Shown piece after piece: positions 1 through 6,238 of a stretch of 10,540 nucleotides of DNA. The notes under the pieces were generated by a model that was given only the letters and a program-made list of their open reading frames with translations, was not told the origin of the DNA and searched no databases. The DNA is from Elusimicrobia bacterium RIFCSPLOWO2_01_FULL_64_13. Lineage in GTDB: Bacteria > Elusimicrobiota > Elusimicrobia > 2-02-FULL-39-32. Numbering within the stretch: position 1 is the first letter of the stretch; every line of letters starts with the position of its first letter. The position numbers and the translations under genes are program-made. The stretch covers positions 18,216-28,755 of the forward strand of contig MGUT01000020.1 of the NCBI GenBank assembly GCA_001800095.1. The letters are read 5' to 3'.

Positions 1-381
1 CGCGCCCCGGCCCTCCAGGAGCGCGGCGACCTCGCTCAAGAGGTGGCTCCTGCGGAACGGTTTGGTGATATAGCGCTCCGCCCCCAGGCTCAACGCGGTC
101 AATTTATCGATCTCGGAATCGCGCACCGTCAGAAATATCACGGGGATGCGGCTGGTCGCGGGCTGGGACCGCAGTTTCTGGCAGAGGACGAACCCGCCCA
201 TGCGGGGCACTTCCAGGTCCAGGAGGATCAAGGCGGGGGGACTTTTCAGTATCTTTTCCAGGGCCTCCTCCGCGGTCTGCGTGAAGGAGGCGGCGTAGCC
301 TTTATCCTGGAGGGTGTCGACGATCACCTGGCAGAGCTCCAAATCGTCGTCAACAACGAGGATCTTTCTTTCCACAGCCAT
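1..381 (-). CDS. Response regulator receiver protein, 3' end beyond the window
   Basis: The minus strand is open from the ATG at 379-381 to the left edge: 127 codons without a stop. The translation is a complete CheY-like receiver domain. Visible landmarks are the acidic pocket VVDDD (Asp11-Asp13), the phosphoacceptor Asp55 in LILLDLEVPRMGG, the switch Thr85 in IPVIFLT, and the conserved Lys107 in YITKPF. It would accept phosphate from a histidine kinase in the cytoplasm. Whether an output domain follows cannot be seen. It lies 75 nt downstream of the σ54 activator gene on the same strand and may be the last gene of that operon. No Shine-Dalgarno sequence stands before the ATG; a GTG two codons later is an alternative start. 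The receiver identity is certain, but the full protein type is not. Confidence 0.9.
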   Translation of the reverse strand, partial: MAVERKILVVDDDLELCQVIVDTLQDKGYAASFTQTAEEALEKILKSPPALILLDLEVPRMGGFVLCQKLRSQPATSRIPVIFLTVRDSEIDKLTALSLGAERYITKPFRRSHLLSEVAALLEGRGA

Positions 382-456
382 TAGCGTAGAATATTTTCGC
401 CGCGCGTTCAACCGCTCCCGACGGTGCGCTCCGGGACGTTCGCTGGTCTCCCGGCT
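382..456 (-). other. Short intergenic gap with a weak hairpin
   Basis: This 75-nt gap lies between the stop of the σ54 activator gene and the next receiver gene. A 6-bp inverted repeat (CCGGGA at 431-436 against TCCCGG at 449-454, 12-nt loop) could form a hairpin just after the stop. No T-run follows it on the minus strand, so it is not a convincing intrinsic terminator. A TTGAAC hexamer lies further down but has only a poor -10 partner (TACGCT). Read-through into the receiver gene is therefore plausible. Confidence 0.3.
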
Positions 457-1845
457 TTAAACTTCGGGAAGGAATTCCTTCAGCTTGTTCAAAAAACTCT
501 TGTAATCCATGTCGAGCGTCTCGGAGGCCTTCTTTTTGTTGCCCCCGGCCTCGTTCAACGCCGAAAGGATCTGTTCCCGTTCGACCTTCTTCAGGATATC
601 GCGCAGGGACTTGTCGTTCGATTCGATGGACGGCTCGCTGGCCTTGGAATAGGACTGGATGCCGACGGGGAAATGGGCGGCTTCGAGGGCCCCCGTATCG
701 CAGATGAGAATGGCGGAGTACAGGGCGTTCTCCAGCTCCCTCACGTTGCCGGGCCAGATGTATTTCCCGATCAGGTCCCAGGCCGATTGATGGATGGCCG
801 GCACGGGCTTGTTCAGGGCTTCGGAATGCGTCTTAAGGAAATACCGGACGAGGAATTCTTTTTCCTCCGTCTTGCGGTTGCGCAGAGGGGGCAGGTGCAG
901 CGTCAGGGCGGAGACGCGGTAGTAGAGATCCTCGCGAAAATGGCCTTTATCGACCAGCTTCTTGAGATCGGCGTTGGTGGCGGAAATGAGCCGCACGTCC
1001 ATGGCCAATGTCTTTTTTGAGCCGAGGCGCGAAAGGGTGCGGTCCTCCGCGAACCGGAGCATTTTCGCCTGAAGGGGCATGGGCACGTTCCCGATCTCAT
1101 CCAGGAACAGCGTCCCCCCGTCGGCCAATTCGAACCGGCCCGCTTTCGGCGATTCGGCGCCCGTGAACGCTCCTTTTTCATAGCCGAAAAGCTCCGATTC
1201 GAAAAGGGACTCCGGGATGCTCGCGCAATCCACCACGATGAACGGTTTTCCCGCCCGGGCGCTTTTCTGATGGATATAGTGCGCCAGGAGTTCCTTGCCC
1301 GTTCCGCTCTCGCCCAGGATCAGGACGTTGCCGTCCGTATGCGCGAACTTCTCCGCCACGCCCAGGATGCCCGTCATCTGTTCGGTCAGGGCCGCGAACA
1401 CGTCGGGCTCCCCGCGCAGGGCCGTGACGCGGGCCGGCCGGGGGCCCGCCTCCGGCGCGACGGCGCGGCCGGAGGCGTATTTTTCAACGGCGCGCAGGAC
1501 CATCTCCGGGTTCAACGGTTTGACCAGATAGTCCGCCGCGCCCAGTTTCATCGCCTTGATCACGGATTCCACCGTCTGATAGGCCGTCATCATCACGATC
1601 TTCAGGGAAGGGTTCCCCTTCATGAACCTCTCGAGAGCTTCGATCCCGTCCATGCCGGGCAGGCGGATGTCGAGGAATATGAGGGCGGGGGCGGGACGGG
1701 ACGGCGCGGCCGCCTCGGCCAGGGCGTCCTCGGCCGTTGAAAAATGCCTGATGTCCCACCCCTTCTCGCCCAGGATCTTGGAAAAGATCATCCCGACGCC
1801 GGTCTCGTCGTCGATGACGAAGATGGGCGGGCGCGCCTCACCCAC
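457..1845 (-). CDS. σ54-dependent response regulator (NtrC/AtoC family)
   Basis: This is a 462-residue, full-length bacterial enhancer-binding protein that activates σ54-RNA polymerase promoters. The N-terminal receiver (about 6-122) has Asp12/Asp13, phosphoacceptor Asp59 and Lys109. The central AAA+ domain (about 155-390) has Walker A GESGTGKE at 178-185, the σ54-contact loop GAFTGA at 225-230, Walker B LFLDE with Asp249/Glu250, arginines in FREDLYYR (304-310) and WPGNVREL (364-371). The C-terminal Fis-type helix-turn-helix is at about 420-458. All key ATPase residues are intact. The start is a GTG preceded by GGAGGAG at good spacing. The start overlaps the kinase stop by 8 nt (GTGGGTGA), so the two are translationally coupled and are probably a cognate pair. 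The regulated genes are unknown; the nearest σ54-like site is at 3896-3911. Confidence 0.96.
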   Translation of the reverse strand: MGEARPPIFVIDDETGVGMIFSKILGEKGWDIRHFSTAEDALAEAAAPSRPAPALIFLDIRLPGMDGIEALERFMKGNPSLKIVMMTAYQTVESVIKAMKLGAADYLVKPLNPEMVLRAVEKYASGRAVAPEAGPRPARVTALRGEPDVFAALTEQMTGILGVAEKFAHTDGNVLILGESGTGKELLAHYIHQKSARAGKPFIVVDCASIPESLFESELFGYEKGAFTGAESPKAGRFELADGGTLFLDEIGNVPMPLQAKMLRFAEDRTLSRLGSKKTLAMDVRLISATNADLKKLVDKGHFREDLYYRVSALTLHLPPLRNRKTEEKEFLVRYFLKTHSEALNKPVPAIHQSAWDLIGKYIWPGNVRELENALYSAILICDTGALEAAHFPVGIQSYSKASEPSIESNDKSLRDILKKVEREQILSALNEAGGNKKKASETLDMDYKSFLNKLKEFLPEV

Positions 1846-3016
1846 GATTCTCCTCCGCGTTTTCCGCGGCGGGGCGTTCCGCCGTAACGGGGAGGACTAT
1901 TCGGATGGACGTTTTTTTGCCGCCCTGCTCCGAACTCTCGACCGATATGGCCCCGCCGTGCTGTTCCACGATCCTTTTGGTGATGGCCAGACCCAGGCCC
2001 GTGCCGTAATCCTTCGTCGTGAAGAACGGCCGGAATATCCTTTCCATGTTCGCCTCGGGAATGACGCTTCCGGTGTTCGTGATGGTCACCGCGACCGTCC
2101 GCAAGGGCTCCCCGGACGAAGTTTGAGGGGTGGGTCCGGGCGTGCTCGTCACGCATTCGCTCTTGACGATGATGGCCTGGCCTTTCTGTTCTCCGATGGC
2201 CTGCGCCGCGTTCATGAGGACGTTCTCGAACGCCTCGTTAAGTATATGAGGGTCGCACTGGATCTTCGGCAGTCCCTCGGAAAGCTCCTGCCGGAGGGTC
2301 ACGTCGCTCAAACGCATGTGGACCGAAACGGATTTGATCACGTCCGCGAGGATGACGTTGACGTCCTCGGTCACCTTCTGCAGATCGTAGCTTCGCGAAT
2401 AGTTGATGAATTCCGTCGTGGTCTTCTCCAGGAGCTTGACCTTTTCTATGATGGCCCCGACCACCTCCTGCGTTTCGGCGTCCCCCGGGGCGTTGAACCG
2501 GGTCCGCAGGTAATGCGAGCACATCAGGATGACGGACAGGGAATTGCGCATCCGGTGCGAGAGCCACGCCGACACCGACCCCAGGGCGGCCAATCTCTCC
2601 TGTTCGAGGAGCTTTTTGTTGGTCTCCTTGAGTTTCCGGCGGAGTTCGATCTTCTCGATGCAGCGGCGCACCGTGTTCAGAAGGATCTCCCGGGAGATGG
2701 GTTTGGTCAGGTAGTCATAGGCCTCGAAGCGGATGGCCTCGATGGCCGACGGCAGCCCGCCGTAGGCCGTCATGAGGATCACCTCGATCTCGGGGAAGCG
2801 CTTGCGGGACTCCCGGAGGAGGGCAACCCCGTCGAGTTTCGGCATTTGGATGTCGCTCAATAGGATATTGTAGGTCTCCCGGTCCAGTTTCTGGAGGGCT
2901 TCGTTGCCGTCGGAAGCGGTCTCGGCCTCGAACCCGTTCTCCGCCAGGAAGTCGCGGCAGATCTCCCGAGTGGCCATCTCGTCATCAACGATCAATATCC
3001 GGTTGGGGGAGGCCAC
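1838..3016 (-). CDS. Soluble hybrid histidine kinase: receiver, HisKA, HATPase
   Basis: The protein has 392 residues and no transmembrane segment. An N-terminal receiver (about 5-122) has Asp11/Asp12, phosphoacceptor Asp55, Thr83 and Lys105. A coiled linker (about 118-145) leads to an HisKA helix with LSHRMRNSL, His154 being the phosphorylated residue. The ATPase domain has the N-box (Asn265, Asn269), an F-box-like FRPFFTTK and the G2 box GTGLGL at 338-343. Two departures stand out: Arg155 replaces the usual Glu/Asp after the histidine, and the G1 box reads NTGSVIP with Asn314 in place of the usual Asp. A Pro/Thr/Ser-rich insert lies at about 290-304. The start is GTG, 10 nt after the upstream receiver stop, with no clear Shine-Dalgarno, so coupling is likely. 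The input is probably phosphorylation of its own receiver, and the likely output is the overlapping σ54 activator (inference). Confidence 0.93.
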   Translation of the reverse strand: MASPNRILIVDDEMATREICRDFLAENGFEAETASDGNEALQKLDRETYNILLSDIQMPKLDGVALLRESRKRFPEIEVILMTAYGGLPSAIEAIRFEAYDYLTKPISREILLNTVRRCIEKIELRRKLKETNKKLLEQERLAALGSVSAWLSHRMRNSLSVILMCSHYLRTRFNAPGDAETQEVVGAIIEKVKLLEKTTTEFINYSRSYDLQKVTEDVNVILADVIKSVSVHMRLSDVTLRQELSEGLPKIQCDPHILNEAFENVLMNAAQAIGEQKGQAIIVKSECVTSTPGPTPQTSSGEPLRTVAVTITNTGSVIPEANMERIFRPFFTTKDYGTGLGLAITKRIVEQHGGAISVESSEQGGKKTSIRIVLPVTAERPAAENAEENRG

Positions 3017-3026
3017 GGAGGCGGGG

Positions 3027-3425
3027 TCAGGCCTTTTCGATCACGGAGCGGACCTTGTCCAGCACCCTTTTGAGCTCGAAAGGCTTCAGGATATAGCCCT
3101 CGGCCCCTTCCCGGCAGCATTTTTCCACGTCGTTGAGCATGCTGTGGTCCGTGCACATCACGACCGGGATCGAGCGGTTGGCGCGGTCCAGCTTCAGCTG
3201 GGACAGGACTCCGAACCCGTCCATCTTGGGCATGGTGATGTCCAGGATGATCAGGTCCGGTCCAAGCTTGGCCGCCATCTGCAGGCATTCGGCGCCGTCG
3301 CGCGCCCGGCTGGTCTCGAAGCCCTGGGAACCGAGGAATGTGGTCAGGAGGGTGGCGATCTCGTCGTTGTCGTCCACGACGAGGATCATGGGTCTGCTTC
3401 TGAACAGCTTTCTAAGCCATCTCAT
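3027..3425 (-). CDS. Stand-alone CheY-like receiver protein
   Basis: This 132-residue protein is made only of a receiver domain plus a short basic N-terminal tail (MRWLRKLFRSR). Landmarks are VVDDN (Asp18/Asp19), phosphoacceptor Asp62 in LIILDITMPKMDG, Thr92 and Lys114 in YILKPF. It has no DNA-binding or enzymatic output domain, so it acts by protein contact or as a phosphate carrier. It ends 10 nt before the hybrid kinase gene and starts 32 nt after the small membrane protein gene, so it sits within the same operon. An inviting but unproven role is to feed or compete with the kinase's own receiver. Neither the ATG at 3425 nor an internal ATG (Met13, just before ILVVDD) has a good ribosome-binding site, so the N-terminal tail is uncertain. 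Confidence 0.92.
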   Translation of the reverse strand: MRWLRKLFRSRPMILVVDDNDEIATLLTTFLGSQGFETSRARDGAECLQMAAKLGPDLIILDITMPKMDGFGVLSQLKLDRANRSIPVVMCTDHSMLNDVEKCCREGAEGYILKPFELKRVLDKVRSVIEKA

Positions 3426-3457
3426 TCTCTGATGTTCGCCGTCGACTTCCTCCGTCT

Positions 3458-3754
3458 TCAGCGTTTCTCGGGCGCCGCGGCGGGGCGAGGGGCCTGCGGG
3501 CGGCCCAGACGCTGTTGGATCTCCTGCAGGTTCACCTGCTGCTGCTTTTGGATGTCGGCGATCCTCCTGCGCATCTGGTAGCCGCGCATCTCCGCAGTCG
3601 TATAATAAAAGAGTCCCGCGATCGTCACGATCCCTGCGATGCCGTAGCTCAAGACCTGCTTCTTGCGATCGGCCAGCGTGAAGGCGATGACGAAGGTCAT
3701 CAGCCCGATCGCGGCCACGACCAGTCCCAGCATTGCGTCCATCGGTGTTGGCAT
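3458..3754 (-). CDS. Small two-helix membrane protein with coiled-coil tail, unknown function
   Basis: The protein has 98 residues and matches no family I recognise. Two hydrophobic segments are clear: about 8-28 and 34-53, joined by a short charged loop (DRKKQ). They are followed by a charged, Gln-rich stretch at about 56-85 that looks helical or coiled-coil, and by a Pro/Ala-rich tail. The start at 3754 is well supported by GGGAGG, 4 nt before the ATG. It is the first gene after the 3861-3888 promoter and lies 32 nt before a receiver gene, so it probably belongs to the signalling operon. It could anchor or sense for the soluble kinase and receivers at the membrane, which have no membrane segment of their own; that is inference from position only. 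Confidence 0.75.
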   Translation of the reverse strand: MPTPMDAMLGLVVAAIGLMTFVIAFTLADRKKQVLSYGIAGIVTIAGLFYYTTAEMRGYQMRRRIADIQKQQQVNLQEIQQRLGRPQAPRPAAAPEKR

Positions 3755-3779
3755 GTTACCTCCCTGATTCGGGCGTCGG

Positions 3780-3800
3780 TCCGATCGAGGACATCCGATC
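3780..3800 (-). repeat. Direct repeat TCCGATC, 14-bp period, in the operon leader
   Basis: TCCGATC occurs at 3780-3786 and again at 3794-3800, so the copies lie 14 bp apart, 26-46 nt upstream of the membrane-protein start codon. The region is transcribed if the 3861-3888 promoter is real. It could be an operator or RNA-level site, or chance. Confidence 0.3.
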
Positions 3801-3829
3801 TTCCGGCAAAGGCCCGTCGATGATTCCGC

Positions 3830-3846
3830 GACGCTTCCTTAGCGTC
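3830..3846 (-). other. Perfect 6-bp hairpin in the operon leader
   Basis: GACGCT at 3830-3835 and AGCGTC at 3841-3846 form a perfect stem around a 5-nt loop. On the minus strand the hairpin falls just after the predicted transcription start. No T-run follows, so it is not an intrinsic terminator. It may stabilise the mRNA 5' end or attenuate transcription. Confidence 0.35.
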
Positions 3847-3860
3847 TGGCAGACACAGTA

Positions 3861-3888
3861 ATATTAGCAGAAAAACAGATATTTTCAA
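3861..3888 (-). promoter_or_regulatory. Candidate σ70-type promoter for the signalling operon
   Basis: On the minus strand TTGAAA (3883-3888) and TAATAT (3861-3866) are separated by 16 bp. The -10 is preceded by TGC, giving an extended -10 (TGnTAATAT). The predicted start near 3854 leaves a leader of about 100 nt before the membrane-protein gene. It lies in an AT-rich island within GC-rich DNA, in the gap after lnt. Confidence 0.5.
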
Positions 3889-3895
3889 TCCCCCT

Positions 3896-3911
3896 TGGCA
3901 AGGACATTGCT
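3896..3911 (+). promoter_or_regulatory. σ54 (-24/-12) promoter-like site
   Basis: The plus strand reads TGGCAAGGACATTGCT. It matches the σ54 consensus TGGCACRNNNNTTGCW at all but one defined position (A for C at the sixth), with the GG and GC dinucleotides 10 bp apart as required. Transcription would start near 3922 and run into lnt in antisense. No plus-strand gene is seen downstream. A σ54 activator gene is about 2 kb away. The sequence match is good; function is unproven. Confidence 0.4.
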
Positions 3912-3922
3912 TCCTTAATAAA

Positions 3923-5548
3923 TCAAGGAGTTTTGCGCCGGAAAACGTAAAATCCCAAAAATCCGAAAACAAGGCACGGCCAGGGAAGGACATCCCCCAT
4001 GCGGACGTACCACGTCAGGTCCGACCGCGGAGTGACCCCGGCGTATAGGATCTCACTGGTCCCCGGCCGGACCTCGCGGACCACCCGCCCCCAGGGATCG
4101 ATCGCTCCCGATATCCCGTTCGCCGCGGAAACGACCACCCAGCGGCGGTTCTCGGCCGCGCGGAACAGGCCCAGGGCGAAATACTGCGCCTGCGCCTTGG
4201 GATTGAACCAGATCCCCTCCGACAGGTTGACGATGACCTGACCTCCCATCTTCGTGAGGTCCCGGACCATGCCCGGGAACCCCATCTCCCAGCAGATCGT
4301 CGGAGCGACCGCCACGCGTCCATTCGCGCCGGCGACTTTCAGGAGGACCGGGCTGTCCCCGGGGAACGTGTCGGCATCGTCGATCGTCGGGTGGCCGAAC
4401 AAGGGGGTCTCGGCGAAAGGCACGGGACGCATCTTGCGATAGACGGATTCGACCAGACCTCCGCTTGAGACCAGGACCGCGGAGTTGAAAACCCTTCCCG
4501 TCCCGTCCTCTTCCTGGACTCCGACGATGTGGGGGACCCGGCCGGCGGCCGCGAGGCCCGTGACCCTTTTCTCCACGGCGGGAACGCTGAAATCCAGCAC
4601 CGCCAGCTGCGGCCAGACCGCGAGATCCGGTCCGCCGCGCAGCTCTCCGGCGAGTCTTTCAAAGATGCCCGTCTTGGATGCTCCAAAATCGCTCTCCAAC
4701 ACCTTTTCAGGGTCAAAATGGCCGTGGAGGGCGGCCACCCGGACGATGGCCGGTCGTCCGGCCTCTCCCGGAGCGCGGCGCAATGCCGCGCGTCCCAGCA
4801 ATCCCGCCGAAACGATCAGGAGCAAAGAGGGCAGGATCAGGAGCGCCGCTCTCCGACCCGGCAGGCCCGCGAAAGCAAGCGCGATCGACGCGTTCGCCAG
4901 GACCACGAGGAAGGACAGGCCCCAGGGACCGAACAAAGAGCCCGTCTGAATGTAGGCGGGACTGTTCCAGAGGGAATTGCCCACGGTGCTCCAGGCCAGA
5001 CCGCCTACCGACCGGCAGGCGGCGAATTCGATGAACACCCAGACGGCGGCGGCCCAGAAAGGCGCCAGCGCCGACAGGACGGAGTGAGGCCGGCGGGCCA
5101 GGCCCCGGATGCCCAACGCGAAGATCAGAGAGAATAACCCCGTAAAGACGGCGCCATAGGCGCAGATCGCGAAGGCCGTGGCGGCGGCCACGGCCAATCC
5201 TTCCTTTCTGGCCAGGAACATCTGCATCCACCAGGACAGGAGGCCGGCGTGGTAGGCGAACCCGAAGACCAGCCCCGGACCGAAACTCCCGGTCCAGTCG
5301 GGCCGATGGCTTTCCACGGAGGATTCGACGGAAAGGGGCCGGGCCGCGTCCCGCGCGATGGACGCCAGGAACGGGACCATGGCGAACCAGGCCAGGAACG
5401 TCCAGGGGTATGGAGGGAAGGCGAAACTGACCAGCCCGCCGCTCAAGATCGCGAAGAGGTATGGACGGAGGGCCGGTTTCAGAGGATGGACTCGATCCTT
5501 TCCTTCATGGTCTTTATCCGCAGGGGTTTTTTGAGGATCCCTTCGCAT
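3923..5548 (-). CDS. lnt: Apolipoprotein N-acyltransferase (Lnt) family, with a Gln at the catalytic Glu position
   Basis: Lnt is an inner-membrane enzyme that adds the third acyl chain to lipoproteins, using phospholipid as donor. The 541-residue reading frame has the family layout: several hydrophobic segments at about 28-255, a periplasmic nitrilase-type domain at about 265-510 and a last membrane segment at about 518-535. Family motifs include FPPYPWTFLAWFAMVPFL, YRKMRPVPFAE with catalytic Lys372, and APTICWEMGF with nucleophile Cys419, then NLSEGIWF and NGISGAIDPWGR. The third triad residue, normally Glu in a WPE motif, is Gln314 (WPQ, codon CAG at 4607-4609). The ATG at 5548 overlaps the upstream receiver gene by 70 nt and has no good ribosome-binding site. 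The real start may be nearer 5480, where a CTG overlaps the receiver stop. Confidence 0.9.
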   Translation of the reverse strand: MRRDPQKTPADKDHEGKDRVHPLKPALRPYLFAILSGGLVSFAFPPYPWTFLAWFAMVPFLASIARDAARPLSVESSVESHRPDWTGSFGPGLVFGFAYHAGLLSWWMQMFLARKEGLAVAAATAFAICAYGAVFTGLFSLIFALGIRGLARRPHSVLSALAPFWAAAVWVFIEFAACRSVGGLAWSTVGNSLWNSPAYIQTGSLFGPWGLSFLVVLANASIALAFAGLPGRRAALLILPSLLLIVSAGLLGRAALRRAPGEAGRPAIVRVAALHGHFDPEKVLESDFGASKTGIFERLAGELRGGPDLAVWPQLAVLDFSVPAVEKRVTGLAAAGRVPHIVGVQEEDGTGRVFNSAVLVSSGGLVESVYRKMRPVPFAETPLFGHPTIDDADTFPGDSPVLLKVAGANGRVAVAPTICWEMGFPGMVRDLTKMGGQVIVNLSEGIWFNPKAQAQYFALGLFRAAENRRWVVVSAANGISGAIDPWGRVVREVRPGTSEILYAGVTPRSDLTWYVRMGDVLPWPCLVFGFLGFYVFRRKTP

Positions 5549-5886
5549 TGTTTCAGGACGTCCCGCACGGCGTCGGGATTGTCGGCCACGGCGGATATGA
5601 TCAGGATGGGGATATGCTTCGTCTCGGGGGCGCCGCGGAGGATGCGGATGGCTTCAAGGCCCGACATGCCCGGCATGCTCAAATCCATGGTGATCAGGTC
5701 CGGAGAGAAGGCCTTGACCTCTTCCATCATATGTTCCCCGCTGGTGAGCGACTTGGCCCTGAAACCGAGCGCCTCGCAATACTCGGCGATCATCTCGGCC
5801 AGGGGCGCCTCGTCGTCGACGACAAGGATGCGCTTTTTGACCTGCGGTATTTTCTTGACCAAGGGGGTCTTTTTCTTTTTTATCAC
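5479..5886 (-). CDS. Stand-alone CheY-like receiver protein upstream of lnt
   Basis: This 135-residue protein has a Lys-rich N-terminal tail (residues 1-19, nine lysines) and a receiver domain: VVDDE (Asp24/Asp25), phosphoacceptor Asp68 in LITMDLSMPGMSG, Ser98 in ILIISA and Lys120 in LKKPL. No output domain follows. The start is a GTG preceded by GGGAGG with 5-nt spacing, which is convincing. Its stop falls inside the lnt reading frame, so the two genes overlap and are very likely co-transcribed. A link between a receiver and lipoprotein acylation is unexpected and may only reflect shared transcription. The basic tail might contact the membrane or nucleic acid (inference). Confidence 0.93.
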   Translation of the reverse strand: MIKKKKTPLVKKIPQVKKRILVVDDEAPLAEMIAEYCEALGFRAKSLTSGEHMMEEVKAFSPDLITMDLSMPGMSGLEAIRILRGAPETKHIPILIISAVADNPDAVRDVLKQCEGILKKPLRIKTMKERIESIL

Positions 5887-5901
5887 TGGCGCCTCCCAGC
5901 T

Positions 5902-5930
5902 ATTATGACGGAAGCAGTGGCCTTTTTCAA
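5902..5930 (-). promoter_or_regulatory. Candidate σ70-type promoter for the receiver-lnt operon
   Basis: On the minus strand TTGAAA (5925-5930) and CATAAT (5902-5907) are 17 bp apart, each one mismatch from consensus. The predicted start near 5895 falls inside the GGGAGG ribosome-binding site (5892-5897). The leader would then be only about 9 nt, so either the start shifts by a few bases or another promoter is used. Confidence 0.5.
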
Positions 5931-5980
5931 GCCCTTGATGTTTATTCCTGCTTTAAGTGTACTAGAGCGGCGGAACTAAA

Positions 5981-6009
5981 TCCTAAACGAACTGTAACGG
6001 AATTGTAAA
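5981..6009 (+). repeat. 11-bp-period repeats resembling a Pho-type box
   Basis: CTGTAAC (5992-5998) and TTGTAAA (6003-6009) are separated by 4 bp, an 11-bp period, with a weaker third copy TCCTAAA at 5981-5987. Direct heptamers at this period are typical of binding sites for OmpR/PhoB-family regulators. The pair sits 26 bp upstream of a TATAAT on the same strand. No such regulator is encoded in the window. Confidence 0.3.
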
Positions 6010-6032
6010 TTTTATTGGCGGGTGGACGGATG

Positions 6033-6041
6033 TGATATAAT
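6033..6041 (+). promoter_or_regulatory. Plus-strand extended -10 promoter element
   Basis: TGATATAAT contains a perfect -10 hexamer (6036-6041) with the TGn extension. The -35 is weak (TTGGCG at 6015-6020, 15-bp spacer), as is common for extended -10 promoters. A transcript from about 6048 would run antisense through the tRNA gene, through both tandem repeats and into copA. It is the only good plus-strand promoter seen upstream of copA. Confidence 0.45.
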
Positions 6042-6052
6042 GATTTAAGGTG

Positions 6053-6126
6053 CGGGCCCGGCCCGATTCGAACGGGCGACCCTCTGCTTAGAAGGCAGAT
6101 GCTCTATCCAACTGAGCTACGGGCCC
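6053..6126 (-). tRNA. tRNA-Arg (anticodon UCU)
   Basis: The minus strand folds into a complete 74-nt cloverleaf: acceptor GGGCCCG/CGGGCCC, D arm GCTC/GAGC with the AGTTGGATA loop, anticodon arm TCTGC/GCAGA with loop CTTCTAA (anticodon TCT, reads AGA), 5-nt variable loop, and T arm GCCCG/CGGGC with loop TTCGAAT. The discriminator is G at 6053. The next bases are CAC, so the 3' CCA is not encoded and must be added after transcription; a cca gene lies further along the window. Six bases of the acceptor stem, GGGCCC, recur as boxes in the tandem repeats directly upstream of this gene. Confidence 0.97.
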
Positions 6127-6132
6127 AACAAC

Positions 6133-6138
6133 ATTATA
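6133..6138 (-). promoter_or_regulatory. -10 box of tRNA-Arg, duplicated in the second repeat
   Basis: A perfect TATAAT on the minus strand ends 6 nt before the tRNA 5' end, as expected for a tRNA promoter. No good -35 is seen. The equivalent spacer of the next repeat carries another minus-strand TATAAT at 6218-6223, upstream of that repeat's GGGCCC box, so the promoter element seems to have been duplicated with the repeat. Confidence 0.5.
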
Positions 6139-6156
6139 AAAACTTCTTAGGAATTT

Positions 6157-6208
6157 GGGCCCTGTGCCGCTTCCTAAAAAAATAGGAATAAGAGAGCGGT
6201 GCGGGCCC
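6157..6208 (+). ncRNA. Candidate structured RNA element, copy 1
   Basis: As plus-strand RNA, GGGCCC (6157-6162) pairs with GGGCCC (6203-6208) past a one-base bulge, and GTGCCGCT (6164-6171) pairs fully with AGCGGTGC (6195-6202), including two G-U wobbles. An inner TCCTA/TAGGA helix closes an A-rich loop, leaving a 7-nt bulge on the 3' side. Read as minus-strand RNA the two wobbles become A-C mismatches, so plus is the favoured sense strand. Function is unknown; the position suggests a leader element of copA. Confidence 0.5.
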
Positions 6209-6238
6209 AACATCCATATTATACGATATTAAGATATT

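Noticed and set aside
1622..2863. Long plus-strand open frame of 413 codons.
   Set aside because: It is antisense to the histidine kinase and the σ54 activator, whose motifs are complete; its composition is Arg/Gly/His-rich, as in shadow frames of GC-rich DNA.
5905..5979. Plus-strand small ORF of 24 codons starting at 5905.
   Set aside because: It has no ribosome-binding site or recognisable features, and it lies over the promoter of the receiver-lnt operon.
6171..6188. Intrinsic terminator of the minus strand (TTCCTA, T-run, TAGGAA).
   Set aside because: The T-run is in the loop and not after the stem, so it does not fit a Rho-independent terminator.
6164..6190. preQ1-class riboswitch, because of the A-rich tail followed by TAGGA.
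   Set aside because: The conserved loop residues of that family are not visible and no queuosine gene is near; the similarity is limited to an A-rich stretch.
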